Source: Brevibacterium sp. (GTDB lineage: Bacteria > Actinomycetota > Actinomycetes > Actinomycetales > Brevibacteriaceae). From it: a DNA stretch of 55,212 nucleotides. The stretch spans positions 1 through 55,212 of the forward strand of contig NZ_JALAHB010000076.1 in NCBI RefSeq assembly GCF_022712115.1. The letters are read 5' to 3'. The translations under genes were made by a program, and so were the position numbers. Positions 23,346 through 31,946 of this stretch are shown in pieces (positions within the stretch are counted from its first letter, which is position 1; the number at the start of each line of letters is the position of its first letter). The notes beneath the pieces were generated by a model. The model did not search any database, was not told the DNA's origin, and saw nothing but the letters and a program-made list of their open reading frames with translations.

Positions 23346-23400
23346 AATGTTGTCAGTGCACACATTACGGTAGAAGGCGGGAGTGTGCGGTGTCAACATT
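23346..23400 (-). promoter_or_regulatory. Promoter with large imperfect inverted repeat upstream of epimerase gene
   Basis: On the minus strand, TTGACA (23391-23396) and TACCGT (23367-23372) are 18 bp apart. AATGTTGTCAGTGCACAC (23346-23363) and GTGTGCGGTGTCAACATT (23383-23400) are complementary in 15 of 18 positions and flank the -10. This suggests a repressor site. Confidence 0.6.
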
Positions 23401-23643
23401 GGGGTGCGGGCGAGATGGCTGGCCGCGATGCGCCTGCGTGTCGTGTGTCTGTGCTCCTGTTGCGCCGCGTGGATGCGGGGGAGGGGCCTGAGGGTCGCGG
23501 CTGACCCGCCCTCGGGTGATCGTCATCCCATGTGTGCGGCCGCGTGGGCTCGCGTGGCTGGTCTGCTGCTGAGGACTCATCCCCTCGGTGGCGCGGGCCG
23601 GGCGGGGCAGGTTCGAGCTGCGTGAGGCGCGCGCTGCCGGGCC
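23401..23643. other. Intergenic stretch without visible gene
   Basis: This stretch lies between the epimerase promoter and the end of a VOC gene. The frames crossing it show no recognisable protein, start or ribosome binding site. Confidence 0.5.
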
Positions 23644-24036
23644 TCAGTTCTCGCAGAGGCAGAACGGGTGGCCCGCTGGGTCGAGGAACACCATGAAGCT
23701 CCCGTCCTCGCTGGGCTGGGCCGGGTGCTTCGTCGCCCCGGCGGCCTCCGCGAGGGGTGCGGCCTCCGCGATGGACTCGACGTAGAAGTCGAGGTGCGCC
23801 TGCTGGGGGACGGGGCCGGTGGGCCAGTCGGGGGAGCGGTATCCCTCGATCTGCTGGCACGCGATCTCGGAGCCGTTCTCGGATCCCGCCGGAGGGACCA
23901 CGCTGACCCAGCCGGGATCGTCCTCGGAGGAGCGCGTGCGCCACCCGAGCAGGCGTGCGTAGAAGGCGCCGAGTGCGGCGGCATCCGGGCAGTCGAGTGC
24001 GAAGACGTGCTTCGTCGTCTGAATCGATGCGCTCAT
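23644..24036 (-). CDS. VOC (glyoxalase-like) family protein
   Basis: The protein has 130 residues (MSASIQTTKHVFALDCPDAAALGAFYARLLGWRTRSSEDDPGWVSVVPP ... QAHLDFYVESIAEAAPLAEAAGATKHPAQPSEDGSFMVFLDPAGHPFCLCEN). It matches the Glyoxalase_6 type, with His and Glu positions at HLDFYV and FCLCEN. Many family members are dioxygenases, isomerases or resistance proteins. It is a monocistronic gene and the substrate is unknown. Confidence 0.88.
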   Translation of the reverse strand: MSASIQTTKHVFALDCPDAAALGAFYARLLGWRTRSSEDDPGWVSVVPPAGSENGSEIACQQIEGYRSPDWPTGPVPQQAHLDFYVESIAEAAPLAEAAGATKHPAQPSEDGSFMVFLDPAGHPFCLCEN

Positions 24037-24161
24037 GGCAATGAGCGTACTGCCGGGTGCAGGCGTGCGGAAGGGGAGCTGCACAGGCAGCCCGAGGCCA
24101 CCCGCCTCGATGTGGGTACGGCTGACTCCCGCCGCTCCAGGCGGCATCCATTCTCTGCTAC

Positions 24162-24183
24162 TACGTTGATACGTAATAACGTA
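24162..24183. promoter_or_regulatory. Inverted repeat upstream of M23 peptidase gene
   Basis: TACGTT-N10-AACGTA lies just in front of the peptidase gene. A TACACT box overlaps its right edge and could be a -10 for a leaderless start at 24196. Confidence 0.45.
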
Positions 24184-24195
24184 CACTGACGAAGT

Positions 24196-25143
24196 ATGGA
24201 TGCTGTGCGAGGTGGAGCTGTGAGACGATTGGTGATCGGCGCGTACCGGATCCGCGCTCTTGCGTATGCCGTTGCTGTGGTGGTGCTCGTCGCAGTGGGG
24301 CTGTCCACCTCCGCTCCTCTGGACGAGCGCGTGCACCGCGTCCTGGCTCCGCTGGCGTTCGTTGCGCTGGCTCTGTTCATTCTGAGTGTCGTGCTCATGT
24401 TCCTGGGCCCGCGCGTCCTTCCGGCGCATGAGGTCCGTGTGGTCTCCTCGCCCGTGCGGGGGCGTTGGCTGGGTATGAACAGCCCCGCCACGAAGGTTCC
24501 CAGTCACGGCGTCCGGATGTATGGGCAGGCGTACGCGATCGATCTCGTGCATGAGCCCGAGGCCGGCCCCAGTGCCGGAGCCGAGGCGGTGGGCGGGCCG
24601 GAGACCGCAGCCGGAGTCCGCCCGGTCTTCGGCAGCGGACCCGCCATGCGAAGGCCGCAGGAGTATCCGGCGTTCGGGCAGCCGGTCCGTGCGATGATCG
24701 GCGGCACAGTGGTGCGCGCCTCGGGATGGCGACGCGACCATCGGGCCCGTTCGAACGGGTTCGGCCTCGTCTACTTGATGGTCGAGGGGATGGTCCGGGA
24801 GCTGGGCGGCCCCGGGTTCATCCTCGGAAACCACGTCATCATCCGGGGCGACGACGGGGAATTCGCCGTGCTCGCACATCTGCAGCAGCACTCGCTGAAT
24901 GTGCGGCGGGGCGATGTGGTCCGGGCCGGCCAGCAGGTCGGCCGATGCGGCAATTCGGGCAACAGCAGCGAACCCCATGTGCATGCGCAGCTGATGGATC
25001 GGCCCTCTCCGCTGACGGCGCAGGGTCTCCCGCTCGCCTTCCGGGCCATCGTCCTGGACGATGAGGCTCAGGAGCAGGACGGCCTGCCGCAGAACGATCA
25101 GCACATGACGGCCTCACACCTGGACCGCGAACTGCCGGGCTGA
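24196..25143 (+). CDS. Membrane-anchored M23 (LytM-type) peptidase
   Basis: The protein has 315 residues. Two N-terminal transmembrane segments (AYAVAVVVLVAVGLS and LAPLAFVALALFILSVVLMFL) anchor an outer M23/peptidoglycan hydrolase-like domain. Its motifs are HGVRMYGQAYAIDL, then HVIIRGDDGEFAVLAHLQQHSLNVRRGDVVRAGQQVGRCGNSGNSSEPHVHAQL. The usual HxxxD in the first motif appears as HGVRMYGQAYAID, and the HxH motif is HVH. The start is uncertain: a GTG at 24220 with GAGG upstream would still keep both helices. Cell-wall hydrolysis or a scaffold role is likely. Confidence 0.85.
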   Translation: MDAVRGGAVRRLVIGAYRIRALAYAVAVVVLVAVGLSTSAPLDERVHRVLAPLAFVALALFILSVVLMFLGPRVLPAHEVRVVSSPVRGRWLGMNSPATKVPSHGVRMYGQAYAIDLVHEPEAGPSAGAEAVGGPETAAGVRPVFGSGPAMRRPQEYPAFGQPVRAMIGGTVVRASGWRRDHRARSNGFGLVYLMVEGMVRELGGPGFILGNHVIIRGDDGEFAVLAHLQQHSLNVRRGDVVRAGQQVGRCGNSGNSSEPHVHAQLMDRPSPLTAQGLPLAFRAIVLDDEAQEQDGLPQNDQHMTASHLDRELPG

Positions 25144-25197
25144 CGAACCTCTCACCTCGACGGCTGCCGGGGCGGGTGCGCCTCCGGATGAGCCCGC

Positions 25198-25635
25198 TCA
25201 GTCCTTCTGCAGCTCCTGCGCCAGCATGACGAGGATGCCGCTGGGGCCGCGCAAGTACGAGAGCCTGTACACGCCCTGGTAGTCCGCCACCCCGCGCAGC
25301 GGACGGCACCCGTGCCTGGCAGCGGTGGCGATCGCCTCGTCGATGTCATCGACGGAGAACGCGATGCGATGCATGCCGATCTCGTTGGGGAGAACCGGCT
25401 CCGTCTCGATGGCGTCCGGATGGAGGTATTCGAAGAGCTCGATCTGCCCCTGCCCGTCAGGGGTCTGCAGCACGGCGATCTTCGCGTGGTTGCCGTCGAG
25501 GCCCACCGCGGTGTCCGCCCACTCGCCGCTCACCGTGTCACGGCCGACGACCTCGAGGCCCAGGTCCGTGAAGAAGGCGATGGTCTCGTCGAGATCGCGG
25601 ACCGCAATGCCCACGTTCTCCAGTTTGATGCCCAT
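25198..25635 (-). CDS. VOC family protein (methylmalonyl-CoA-epimerase-like fold)
   Basis: The protein has 145 residues from an ATG at 25635. IKLENVGIAVRDLDETIAFFTDLGLEVVGRDTVSG, IELFEYLHPD and MHRIAFSVDDIDEAIATAARHGCRPL are standard VOC halves with a plausible His/Glu metal site. It is a single gene, convergent with the M23 gene. The substrate cannot be assigned. Confidence 0.88.
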   Translation of the reverse strand: MGIKLENVGIAVRDLDETIAFFTDLGLEVVGRDTVSGEWADTAVGLDGNHAKIAVLQTPDGQGQIELFEYLHPDAIETEPVLPNEIGMHRIAFSVDDIDEAIATAARHGCRPLRGVADYQGVYRLSYLRGPSGILVMLAQELQKD

Positions 25636-25763
25636 GCGGAGAATGCTACTCCCGCTCTGCCGCAGTTCTCGGGTTTGTCGGCGCATTCTCCTTGTCGCAG
25701 CGACGCCGTGGTTCTACGCTCGGACTGAGCTCTCTGTGAGCCGCATCCGATGGAGGAGCAATC

Positions 25764-26327
25764 ATGGGAACGCTGAGCTTCACTGCGACCGTGTCACTCG
25801 ACGGCTATGCCGCTGACGCGAGCGGGGACTTCCAGTGGTCGGCTCCGGACGGGGAGGTGTTCCAGTTCCACATCGAGCGGATGGCCGCGGTCTCGACCGA
25901 GGTGCTGGGCCGCAGAACCTACCAGCTCATGCGGTACTGGGAAGCAGAGCCCGAGGCCGAGGCCTGGACCGCTGCCGAGCACGAGTTCGCCCGCAGGTGG
26001 CGGCATGTGGAGCACATCGTCGCTTCGTCCACCCTCGCCCGGACCGACCTGGGCCCGGGGGACAGCCGCCTCGTACCGCACCTCGATCTGGCTGAGCTCG
26101 AGCGGATCGTGGCGGAGGCGGATGGTGAGGTCGAGATCTTCGGTCCCACCACGGCGAGTGCGGCGATCCGTGCGGGCCTGGTGCAGGACTTCCGGTTCTT
26201 CGTCGTCCCCAAGGTGGTCGGCGGAGGTCTGCCGGCCCTTCCCTCTGACGCACGCCTCGAGCTGGACCTGAGGGAGCAGCGCGTCTTCGGCAATGGCACC
26301 GTCTACCTGCACTACGCGCCACGATGA
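25764..26327 (+). CDS. Dihydrofolate reductase/RibD C-terminal-like protein
   Basis: The protein has 187 residues with TGGAGGAG upstream of the ATG. MGTLSFTATVSLDGYAADASGDFQWSAPDGEVFQFHIERMAAVSTEVLGRRTYQLMRYWE and EIFGPTTASAAIRAGLVQDFRFFVVPKVVGGGLPALP are the marks of the RibD_C/DHFR-related reductase family common in actinobacteria. It probably binds NADPH. The metabolic role is unknown. Confidence 0.9.
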   Translation: MGTLSFTATVSLDGYAADASGDFQWSAPDGEVFQFHIERMAAVSTEVLGRRTYQLMRYWEAEPEAEAWTAAEHEFARRWRHVEHIVASSTLARTDLGPGDSRLVPHLDLAELERIVAEADGEVEIFGPTTASAAIRAGLVQDFRFFVVPKVVGGGLPALPSDARLELDLREQRVFGNGTVYLHYAPR

Positions 26328-26430
26328 GGCGGCGGGCACGTGGCCGCTCCGGCGGAACGGATCGGCGCCGGACCGTGCGTCCCGGCGGTTCCGCATGTCC
26401 CTTCCGGTGCATGCGCGAGGGGACTGCCCC

Positions 26431-27615
26431 GTGACCGCACTGTCCCGTGCGCGCCTCCGCCCCATGCGTCCGCGGGACCCGCACGAACCCGGCAGAGTCG
26501 CGTCGTCGCTCGAACTGTTCTTCGACCTCGTCTTCGTGGTCGCCGTCAGCATCGCAGCCGTGCAGCTTCACCATTCGCTCACCGAGGGGCATGTGCGCGA
26601 GGGGATCCTCAGCTACGGCTTCGTCTTCTTCGGCATCTGGTGGGCGTGGATGAACTTCACGTGGTTCGCCACCTCCTTCGACACGGACGACTGGCTCTAC
26701 CGGGTGCTGACGGTCCTGCAGATGGGCGGCGTGCTCGTGCTGGCCTCGGGGATCCGCCCGGCCTTCGAAGAGCGTGACTACACCGTCCTCGTCCTCGCCT
26801 ATGTCGTCATGCGTCTGGCTCTCGTGGCGCAGTGGCTGCGCGCATCCCGCCACGCGGGTCCGTCCCGCCGCGCCACGCACATCTACGCGGCGGGTGTGAC
26901 CGTCGTCCAGGTGCTCTGGCTGCTGTCCCTGCTGCTCCCCGCGCAGCTGACCACTCCCTCGATGCTCCTGCTGGTCGTCGCGGAGCTTGCCGTGCCCGTT
27001 GTCGCCGAGAGCACCGGGAAAACGCCCTGGCATCCTCATCACATCACCGAGCGCTACGGCCTGTTCACCCTGATCCTGCTGGGCGAGAGCCTCCTCGCCT
27101 CCGCCAACGCGATCATCGAGGCCGTGCATGAGGCGGAGACGCTGGGCCCGCTCATCGCCGTGTCCGCGCTCACGCTCACCGCCACCGCGGCGCTGTGGTG
27201 GATCTACTTCTGGCCGCCCCACCACCATGCGATCAGAGGCCTCCGGGGCTCTCTGCTCTACGGCTACGGGCACTACTTCATCTTCGCCGCGGCCGGAGCG
27301 TTCTCCGCCGGGATCGAGGTGGAGATCGACCTCCTCACCGGTCACAGCTCCCTGCATCAGCCTCTTGCCTCGTTCTCCTACACCATCCCCCTGGCCGTGT
27401 TCGTGTTCGGCGTCTGGGCGCTTGCGATCCGCCCGTGTGCGGACGGATGGGTGAACGCGGCCGTCCCCCTGGGCAGTCTGCTGGTGCTCGTCGACCCGCT
27501 GCTGCCCGTGCCCTTCGCCCTCACGACCGCGATCCTCATCGCCGTCGTCGCGGTGCTCGTATGGCGTCAGCAGGAGACCGAGCAGGAGACCGCGCAGGAG
27601 GGCGAGGACGCATGA
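26431..27615 (+). CDS. Low temperature requirement protein A (LtrA) family membrane protein
   Basis: The protein has 394 residues from a GTG at 26431 with GAGGGGA upstream. It has many transmembrane helices, the family motif SSLELFFDLVFVVAVSIAAVQLHHSL, and ITERYGLFTLILLGESLLASANAI. The tail is acidic (EQETAQEGEDA). It is the first gene of a three-gene run: its stop overlaps the methyltransferase ATG (ATGA), which in turn overlaps the O-methyltransferase. It is distinct in sequence from the cassette-borne LtrA at 9197. Confidence 0.88.
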   Translation: MTALSRARLRPMRPRDPHEPGRVASSLELFFDLVFVVAVSIAAVQLHHSLTEGHVREGILSYGFVFFGIWWAWMNFTWFATSFDTDDWLYRVLTVLQMGGVLVLASGIRPAFEERDYTVLVLAYVVMRLALVAQWLRASRHAGPSRRATHIYAAGVTVVQVLWLLSLLLPAQLTTPSMLLLVVAELAVPVVAESTGKTPWHPHHITERYGLFTLILLGESLLASANAIIEAVHEAETLGPLIAVSALTLTATAALWWIYFWPPHHHAIRGLRGSLLYGYGHYFIFAAAGAFSAGIEVEIDLLTGHSSLHQPLASFSYTIPLAVFVFGVWALAIRPCADGWVNAAVPLGSLLVLVDPLLPVPFALTTAILIAVVAVLVWRQQETEQETAQEGEDA

Positions 27616-28391
27616 CCTCTGCAGCCTCGGGACCCGATGCGATCTTCGCCGATGCGCGGCTCGCCGCGGTCTACGATGCGTTCGAAGGCGACCGAGACGA
27701 TCTTGCGGCCTATGCGGCGATGGCGGAGGAATTCCGGGCCTCACACATCCTGGACATCGGCTGCGGGACGGGAGCCTTCGCGACCTCGATGGCGCGCAGA
27801 GGTCTGCGCGTCACCGCAGCGGATCCCGCTGAAGCCTCGCTCACGGTCGCGCAGGGGAAGCCCGGTGCAGCGGCAGTCCGCTGGGTGCACGGCACCGCCC
27901 AGGACGTCCTGCCTCTGCAGGCGGACCTGGCCTTCATGACGGCGAACGTGGCCCAGGTGTTCCTCACGGACGCTGAGTGGATGTCCTGTCTGCACGCGAT
28001 CCGGGCGGCGCTTCGTCCCGGTGGCCGCCTCGTCTTCGAGTCCAGAGATCCGCGACGGCGCGCGTGGGAGGACTGGACGCGGGCACGGACGCATCGCTCG
28101 GTCCGCACCGCTGCGGAGGGGGAGGCGGATCGCTGGGAACAGCTGCGCTCCGTCGACGGAGAGTTCGTGACCTTCGAGACCGTGACCGTGTTCCGGCGGG
28201 ACGGGGAGCGGATCGATTCGTCCTCGACCCTGCGCTTCCGCAGCCGCGAGGCGTTGGCGGAGACGGTGGAGAGGGCAGGGTTCACAGTGGAGGAGGTGCG
28301 AGACGCGCCGGACCGCCCCGGCCGGGAATTCGTCTTCGTGGCCCGACGGCCCGGCGAGAGCTCGCCGGGAGAGAGGAACGCACATGACTGA
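27612..28391 (+). CDS. Class I SAM-dependent methyltransferase
   Basis: The protein has 259 residues. SHILDIGCGTGAFATSMARRGLRVTAADPAEASLTVAQ is motif I and the post-I acidic loop, followed by ALRPGGRLVFESRDP and a C-terminal family-specific region (STLRFRSREALAETVERAGFTVEEVRDAP). It resembles small-molecule methyltransferases of the Methyltransf_25 type. It overlaps the LtrA gene by 4 bp and the following gene by 8 bp, so it is tightly coupled. Confidence 0.9.
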   Translation: MTSAASGPDAIFADARLAAVYDAFEGDRDDLAAYAAMAEEFRASHILDIGCGTGAFATSMARRGLRVTAADPAEASLTVAQGKPGAAAVRWVHGTAQDVLPLQADLAFMTANVAQVFLTDAEWMSCLHAIRAALRPGGRLVFESRDPRRRAWEDWTRARTHRSVRTAAEGEADRWEQLRSVDGEFVTFETVTVFRRDGERIDSSSTLRFRSREALAETVERAGFTVEEVRDAPDRPGREFVFVARRPGESSPGERNAHD

Positions 28392-29118
28392 GGAGACGCG
28401 GCGCACCAGACAGGTGGAAGCGCGGCCGGAGGACGTGCAGCTCACCCGGGAAGAGGCGGAGGCGTCCTGGGACGCCGTCGACGCGTATCTCGCGGACGCG
28501 CTCGTCGACGAGGATGCTGCCCTCGCAGCGGCCCGCCTCTCGAGCAGCGCCACCACGATGCCGCACGCCGCCGTCTCGGCTGCCCAGGGCGCGTTCCTCG
28601 CCCTCCTCACGCGGCTCACCGGCGCGAGGCGGGTCCTCGAGTTCGGCACGCTCGCCGGGTACTCCGCGCTCTGGTTCGCACGGGCGGTGGGGCCCGCGGG
28701 ACGCGTGGTCAGCCTGGAGCTGGAGGAGCAGAACGCCCGGGTGGCCCGCGAGAACGTCGCGCGAGCACAGGTGTCCGAGCGGGTGGAGGTGCGGGTGGGC
28801 TCGGCGGCCGAGTCAGCCGAACGCCTCATCGCGGAGGACGTGCCGCCGTTCGACCTGGTGTTCATCGACGCAGACAAGCCGAGCAACCCGCAGTACCTCG
28901 ACGCCGCTCTCCGCCTGACCCGGCGCGGGGCCCTGATCGTCATCGACAACGTGGTACGGTCCGGTGCGGTGCTCGACTCCGCGAGCGACGATCTCAGGGT
29001 CCGAGGGGTCCGCGCGGTGGTGGACGCGGTCGCCGCACATCCGGCCCTCGAAGCCACCGCGCTGCAGACGGTCGGCGTCAAGGGGTGGGACGGCCTGCTC
29101 CTCGCCCTGCGGCGGTGA
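28384..29118 (+). CDS. O-methyltransferase (family 3)
   Basis: The protein has 244 residues. ARRVLEFGTLAGYSALWFARAVGPAGRVVSLELEEQNARVARENVARA, FDLVFIDADKPSNPQYLDAALRLTRRGALIVIDNVVRSGAVLD and the C-terminal WDGLLLALRR match catechol/caffeoyl-CoA-type O-methyltransferases, with the Mg-binding Asp in FIDADK and the DN of VIDNVV. It is the last gene of the LtrA/methyltransferase operon and converges on arfB. Confidence 0.93.
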   Translation: MTEETRRTRQVEARPEDVQLTREEAEASWDAVDAYLADALVDEDAALAAARLSSSATTMPHAAVSAAQGAFLALLTRLTGARRVLEFGTLAGYSALWFARAVGPAGRVVSLELEEQNARVARENVARAQVSERVEVRVGSAAESAERLIAEDVPPFDLVFIDADKPSNPQYLDAALRLTRRGALIVIDNVVRSGAVLDSASDDLRVRGVRAVVDAVAAHPALEATALQTVGVKGWDGLLLALRR

Positions 29119-29131
29119 GCGGCCCCCACAC

Positions 29132-29572
29132 CTATTCCGCTCCCGGCCGCCTGCGGTACTGCTTCGTCTCCGACCGGCGGCGCTTGCTCTCGATCCGCCG
29201 GCGTCGTGATCCTCTCGTGGGTCGGGTGGGTCGGCGGACCGCCGGTGGCACGAGGGCCTCACGCAACAGTTCCGCGAGCCGGGCCCGCGCGGCGGCGCGA
29301 TTGCGGCGCTGCGCACGGTGCTCCTCCGCACTCACCGTCAGCACAGTGCCGGCGAGGCGACCGGACAACCGGTCCATGACCCTCGCACGCTGCTCCTCGG
29401 AGAGCGCCGTCGTCGCAGCGAGGTCGAGGCTGAGCTGCACCCGCGAGTCCGCCGTGTTGACTCCTTGCCCTCCCGGCCCGGACGCGTGTGAGAACTGCTC
29501 GACGAGCTCCCTCGACGGCACTGTGAGGCCGCGGGGAGCGCCGGGTCCGGGGAGCACACGCAGATCGTCCAC
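29132..29572 (-). CDS. arfB: Alternative ribosome-rescue factor ArfB (peptidyl-tRNA hydrolase)
   Basis: The protein has 146 residues from a GTG start. The catalytic GGQ is in SHASGPGGQGVNTADSRVQLSLDL. The C-terminal tail is long and very basic (RRRRIESKRRRSETKQYRRRPG) and is needed in known members to sense the empty mRNA channel. ArfB releases stalled ribosomes by hydrolysing peptidyl-tRNA. It is a monocistronic gene and its identification is strong. Confidence 0.95.
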   Translation of the reverse strand: MDDLRVLPGPGAPRGLTVPSRELVEQFSHASGPGGQGVNTADSRVQLSLDLAATTALSEEQRARVMDRLSGRLAGTVLTVSAEEHRAQRRNRAAARARLAELLREALVPPAVRRPTRPTRGSRRRRIESKRRRSETKQYRRRPGAE

Positions 29573-29673
29573 AGGACGAGTGTGCCTCAGCCGGGGACGA
29601 TGTGCAGGCGCGGGGCGCCGGCGGAACGATCTGACCCGGGCGCACTCCGCCCCGCAGCCGGCGTTCCCGGCCG

Positions 29674-30249
29674 TCAGTATGCCCTGCCCTCCTCCCGCAG
29701 CCGGGGCTCCACCCGCCGGTGCGGACGCAGTCCGGCCTTGTCCGCGTAGAAGGCGCGGATCCGATCCATGTCCGCACCGACATCGCCGCTGAGTTCGAAG
29801 GTGGGCCCCAGCCCGCTGGTCATGGTGGAGCGGTCGACGTAGCCCAGCGTGACGGGCAGCCCGGTCTCCCGCGCGATCCGGTAGAAGCCGGACTTCCAGT
29901 GCGTGTGCCCGGACCGCGTGCCGTCCGGGGTGATGACCAGACCGAAGCCGTCACCCGTGCGCACCCGGGCGACCACCTCGGCGACGGTGCGCGAAGGATC
30001 CTCCCTGTCCACGGCGATGCCCCCGAGTGCGCGCATAAGCGGACCCCTCCACCCGCGGAACAGGCTCTTCTTCCCCATCCAGCGGATGTCGATGCTCAGG
30101 CGCCACGCGATCGCGAGCATGAGAGCGAAGTCCCAGTTGGAGGTGTGCGGAGCCCCGATCAGCACGGTGGGACGCGAAGGCGCGGGCTGTGTGCTCAGGT
30201 TCCAGGGGCTGACCAGCCAGAACGCGCGGGCGAGAAGTGAGCGGAGCAT
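29674..30249 (-). CDS. 1-acyl-sn-glycerol-3-phosphate acyltransferase (PlsC-like)
   Basis: The protein has 191 residues. The acyltransferase motifs are present in order: HTSNWD (HX4D), GRWMGKKSLF-type block II as IRWMGKKSLFRG, and TPDGTRS (block III) followed by GLPVTLGYVD. It is shorter than E. coli PlsC and closer to the small actinobacterial group. It would acylate lysophosphatidate or a related lipid at the membrane. It is divergent from the GNAT fusion gene, with a 35-bp gap. Confidence 0.88.
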   Translation of the reverse strand: MLRSLLARAFWLVSPWNLSTQPAPSRPTVLIGAPHTSNWDFALMLAIAWRLSIDIRWMGKKSLFRGWRGPLMRALGGIAVDREDPSRTVAEVVARVRTGDGFGLVITPDGTRSGHTHWKSGFYRIARETGLPVTLGYVDRSTMTSGLGPTFELSGDVGADMDRIRAFYADKAGLRPHRRVEPRLREEGRAY

Positions 30250-30284
30250 GCCCTCAAGGTAGAGGACTGCGGTACCGTCTGCGC

Positions 30285-31853
30285 ATGGTGTCCACGAAGT
30301 GCAGCGAACCCGTGCCCGAGGTGGTGATCCGCGGAGCGGACGGCCCGGCCGAGCATCCGCGGCTGGTGCAGATCTGGCGCAGCGCCGTCGATGCCACCCA
30401 CGATTTCCTCTCCGCGCGGGACAGAGATGCGATCGAGGCGCGCCTCGCCTCCGCGTACTTCCCACACGTGCGACTCCACGTGGCTGAGCTCGCGGGGGAG
30501 GCGGTGGGGTTCGCCGGGACCGCGGAAGGCAGTCTCGAGATGCTGTTCGTCGACGCCGGTCATCGCGGGCAGGGCATCGGCGGCGCGCTCCTCGCGCATG
30601 TGCTCCGGACGGAGGCGGTGACACGCGTCGATGTGAATGAGCAGAACACGGAGGCGGCGGGCTTCTACGCCTACAGCGGTTTCAGAGTGGTGGGGAGGAG
30701 CGAACTCGACGGTGAGGGCCGCCCGTACCCGCTGCTGCACATGGAACTGGCTGGACTTGATCCTGACCTGCTGCTGGCGGGCCCGCGCGGCCGTCGGCTG
30801 CTGCTGGAGTTCGCGCTCGCCTCTGCGGAGCCTGAGTTCAGTTCAGCAGTGTTCCTCGCGGCTGCGGCACTCGATCCGGAGCCCGCCCACACCGTGACGA
30901 TGTGCGCCTATGATGCGGCGGCCACCGGCTTCGCGGAGGGGGCTGAACCTGCCACAACCGACACCGTCGGGGCCATGCTCGCCGATGTCCGCCTCGCCGA
31001 ACCCACAGCCGAGGCACTCCGGAGCGCCTTGACGTCCGCGACGGAATCCGCGCGCTACTGGCAGGAGCCGGACGGTGAGGATCTCCTCGCCGCAGCAGAG
31101 CCGGTGCGCACGCAGCTGCGTCGGGTGGCTGTGCACATCGCGGCCTCCCCGTACGCGCAGTGGCTGACCGCCTCGGTGGCCGCGAGGCGGCAGTGGTCCA
31201 TTCAGTGGGAGGACGCGCCCGCCGTTCCTCCGCTGACGGATCCGAGCTCCACGCTGCGGGACGCATCCGTGCGGCTGCTCCAGGACGAGGCGGAGGCCGC
31301 GCAGGGGCGCCCCGAGGATCCCACTGCGGGTTGGAGCGGCGCGTGGTGGTCCACGCCGTCCCACTCAGTCCCTTCCACCACGGGCGAATTCGTCGACGGC
31401 ACACCGGCGGGACTCTGCTTCGTCGAAGACGGGCTCGGATGGCAGAGGGCCGCGGCCCACGCGTGGGACGTCCCCTCCCATCTGCACATCCTCGAGATCG
31501 ACGGGCCCGAGGTCTGGGCGGATCTCTGCCGACGCTTCCCTCTCGAGGTCACCGCCTCGATGCGGCATGACTGGTTCCGCACGACGGGCAGGAACGGCCG
31601 ATGGGTGGTGCCAGACTGGGCACAGGTGGCCGAGCACTTCGACGGGGTGCACCTGACCCCTCTCACGTATCTCGCTGCGGCAGGCACGGCGATCTCGGTG
31701 GGGCCGGACACAGCCAGCGTCATCGCCGGATGGAACCCGGACCAGACCTTCTGGTTCTCTCCTGCAGTCGGCTTCAGCGGCATATCCGTGCAGTGGGAGC
31801 TCCACGACGTCGGCGAGGAAGAGGCCTGGAGGAAAGCGCCCGCCCACGCCTGA
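30285..31853 (+). CDS. GNAT acetyltransferase fused to a large C-terminal domain
   Basis: The protein has 522 residues. Residues ~10-155 form a GNAT domain (VQIWRSAVDATHDFLSARDRDAIEARLASAYFPHVRLHVAELAGEAVGFAG, motif A FVDAGHRGQGIGGALLAHVL) related to YjaB/YedL-type acetyltransferases. Residues ~165-520 are a separate domain that I do not recognise. It contains ARYWQEPDGEDLLAAAEPVRTQLRRVAVHIA and WDVPSHLHILEIDGPEVWADLCRRFPLEV, and is found as a stand-alone hypothetical protein type in actinobacteria. No stop, frameshift or ribosome binding site lies at the join, so the fusion is real in this sequence. Confidence 0.8.
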   Translation: MVSTKCSEPVPEVVIRGADGPAEHPRLVQIWRSAVDATHDFLSARDRDAIEARLASAYFPHVRLHVAELAGEAVGFAGTAEGSLEMLFVDAGHRGQGIGGALLAHVLRTEAVTRVDVNEQNTEAAGFYAYSGFRVVGRSELDGEGRPYPLLHMELAGLDPDLLLAGPRGRRLLLEFALASAEPEFSSAVFLAAAALDPEPAHTVTMCAYDAAATGFAEGAEPATTDTVGAMLADVRLAEPTAEALRSALTSATESARYWQEPDGEDLLAAAEPVRTQLRRVAVHIAASPYAQWLTASVAARRQWSIQWEDAPAVPPLTDPSSTLRDASVRLLQDEAEAAQGRPEDPTAGWSGAWWSTPSHSVPSTTGEFVDGTPAGLCFVEDGLGWQRAAAHAWDVPSHLHILEIDGPEVWADLCRRFPLEVTASMRHDWFRTTGRNGRWVVPDWAQVAEHFDGVHLTPLTYLAAAGTAISVGPDTASVIAGWNPDQTFWFSPAVGFSGISVQWELHDVGEEEAWRKAPAHA

Positions 31854-31946
31854 CCACCAAGAGGAGCGCTTCGAGACAGCCAGGCGGGTCGCTACGAGCC
31901 GCGGGGACCGGCACGGGACACCAGCCCATCGCAGAGAGGACGACGA

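Noticed and set aside
24196..25143. M23 gene product as a functional lytic enzyme without doubt
   Set aside because: The HVH motif is present, but the first metal motif is not a clean HxxxD, so I kept the peptidase call without claiming activity.
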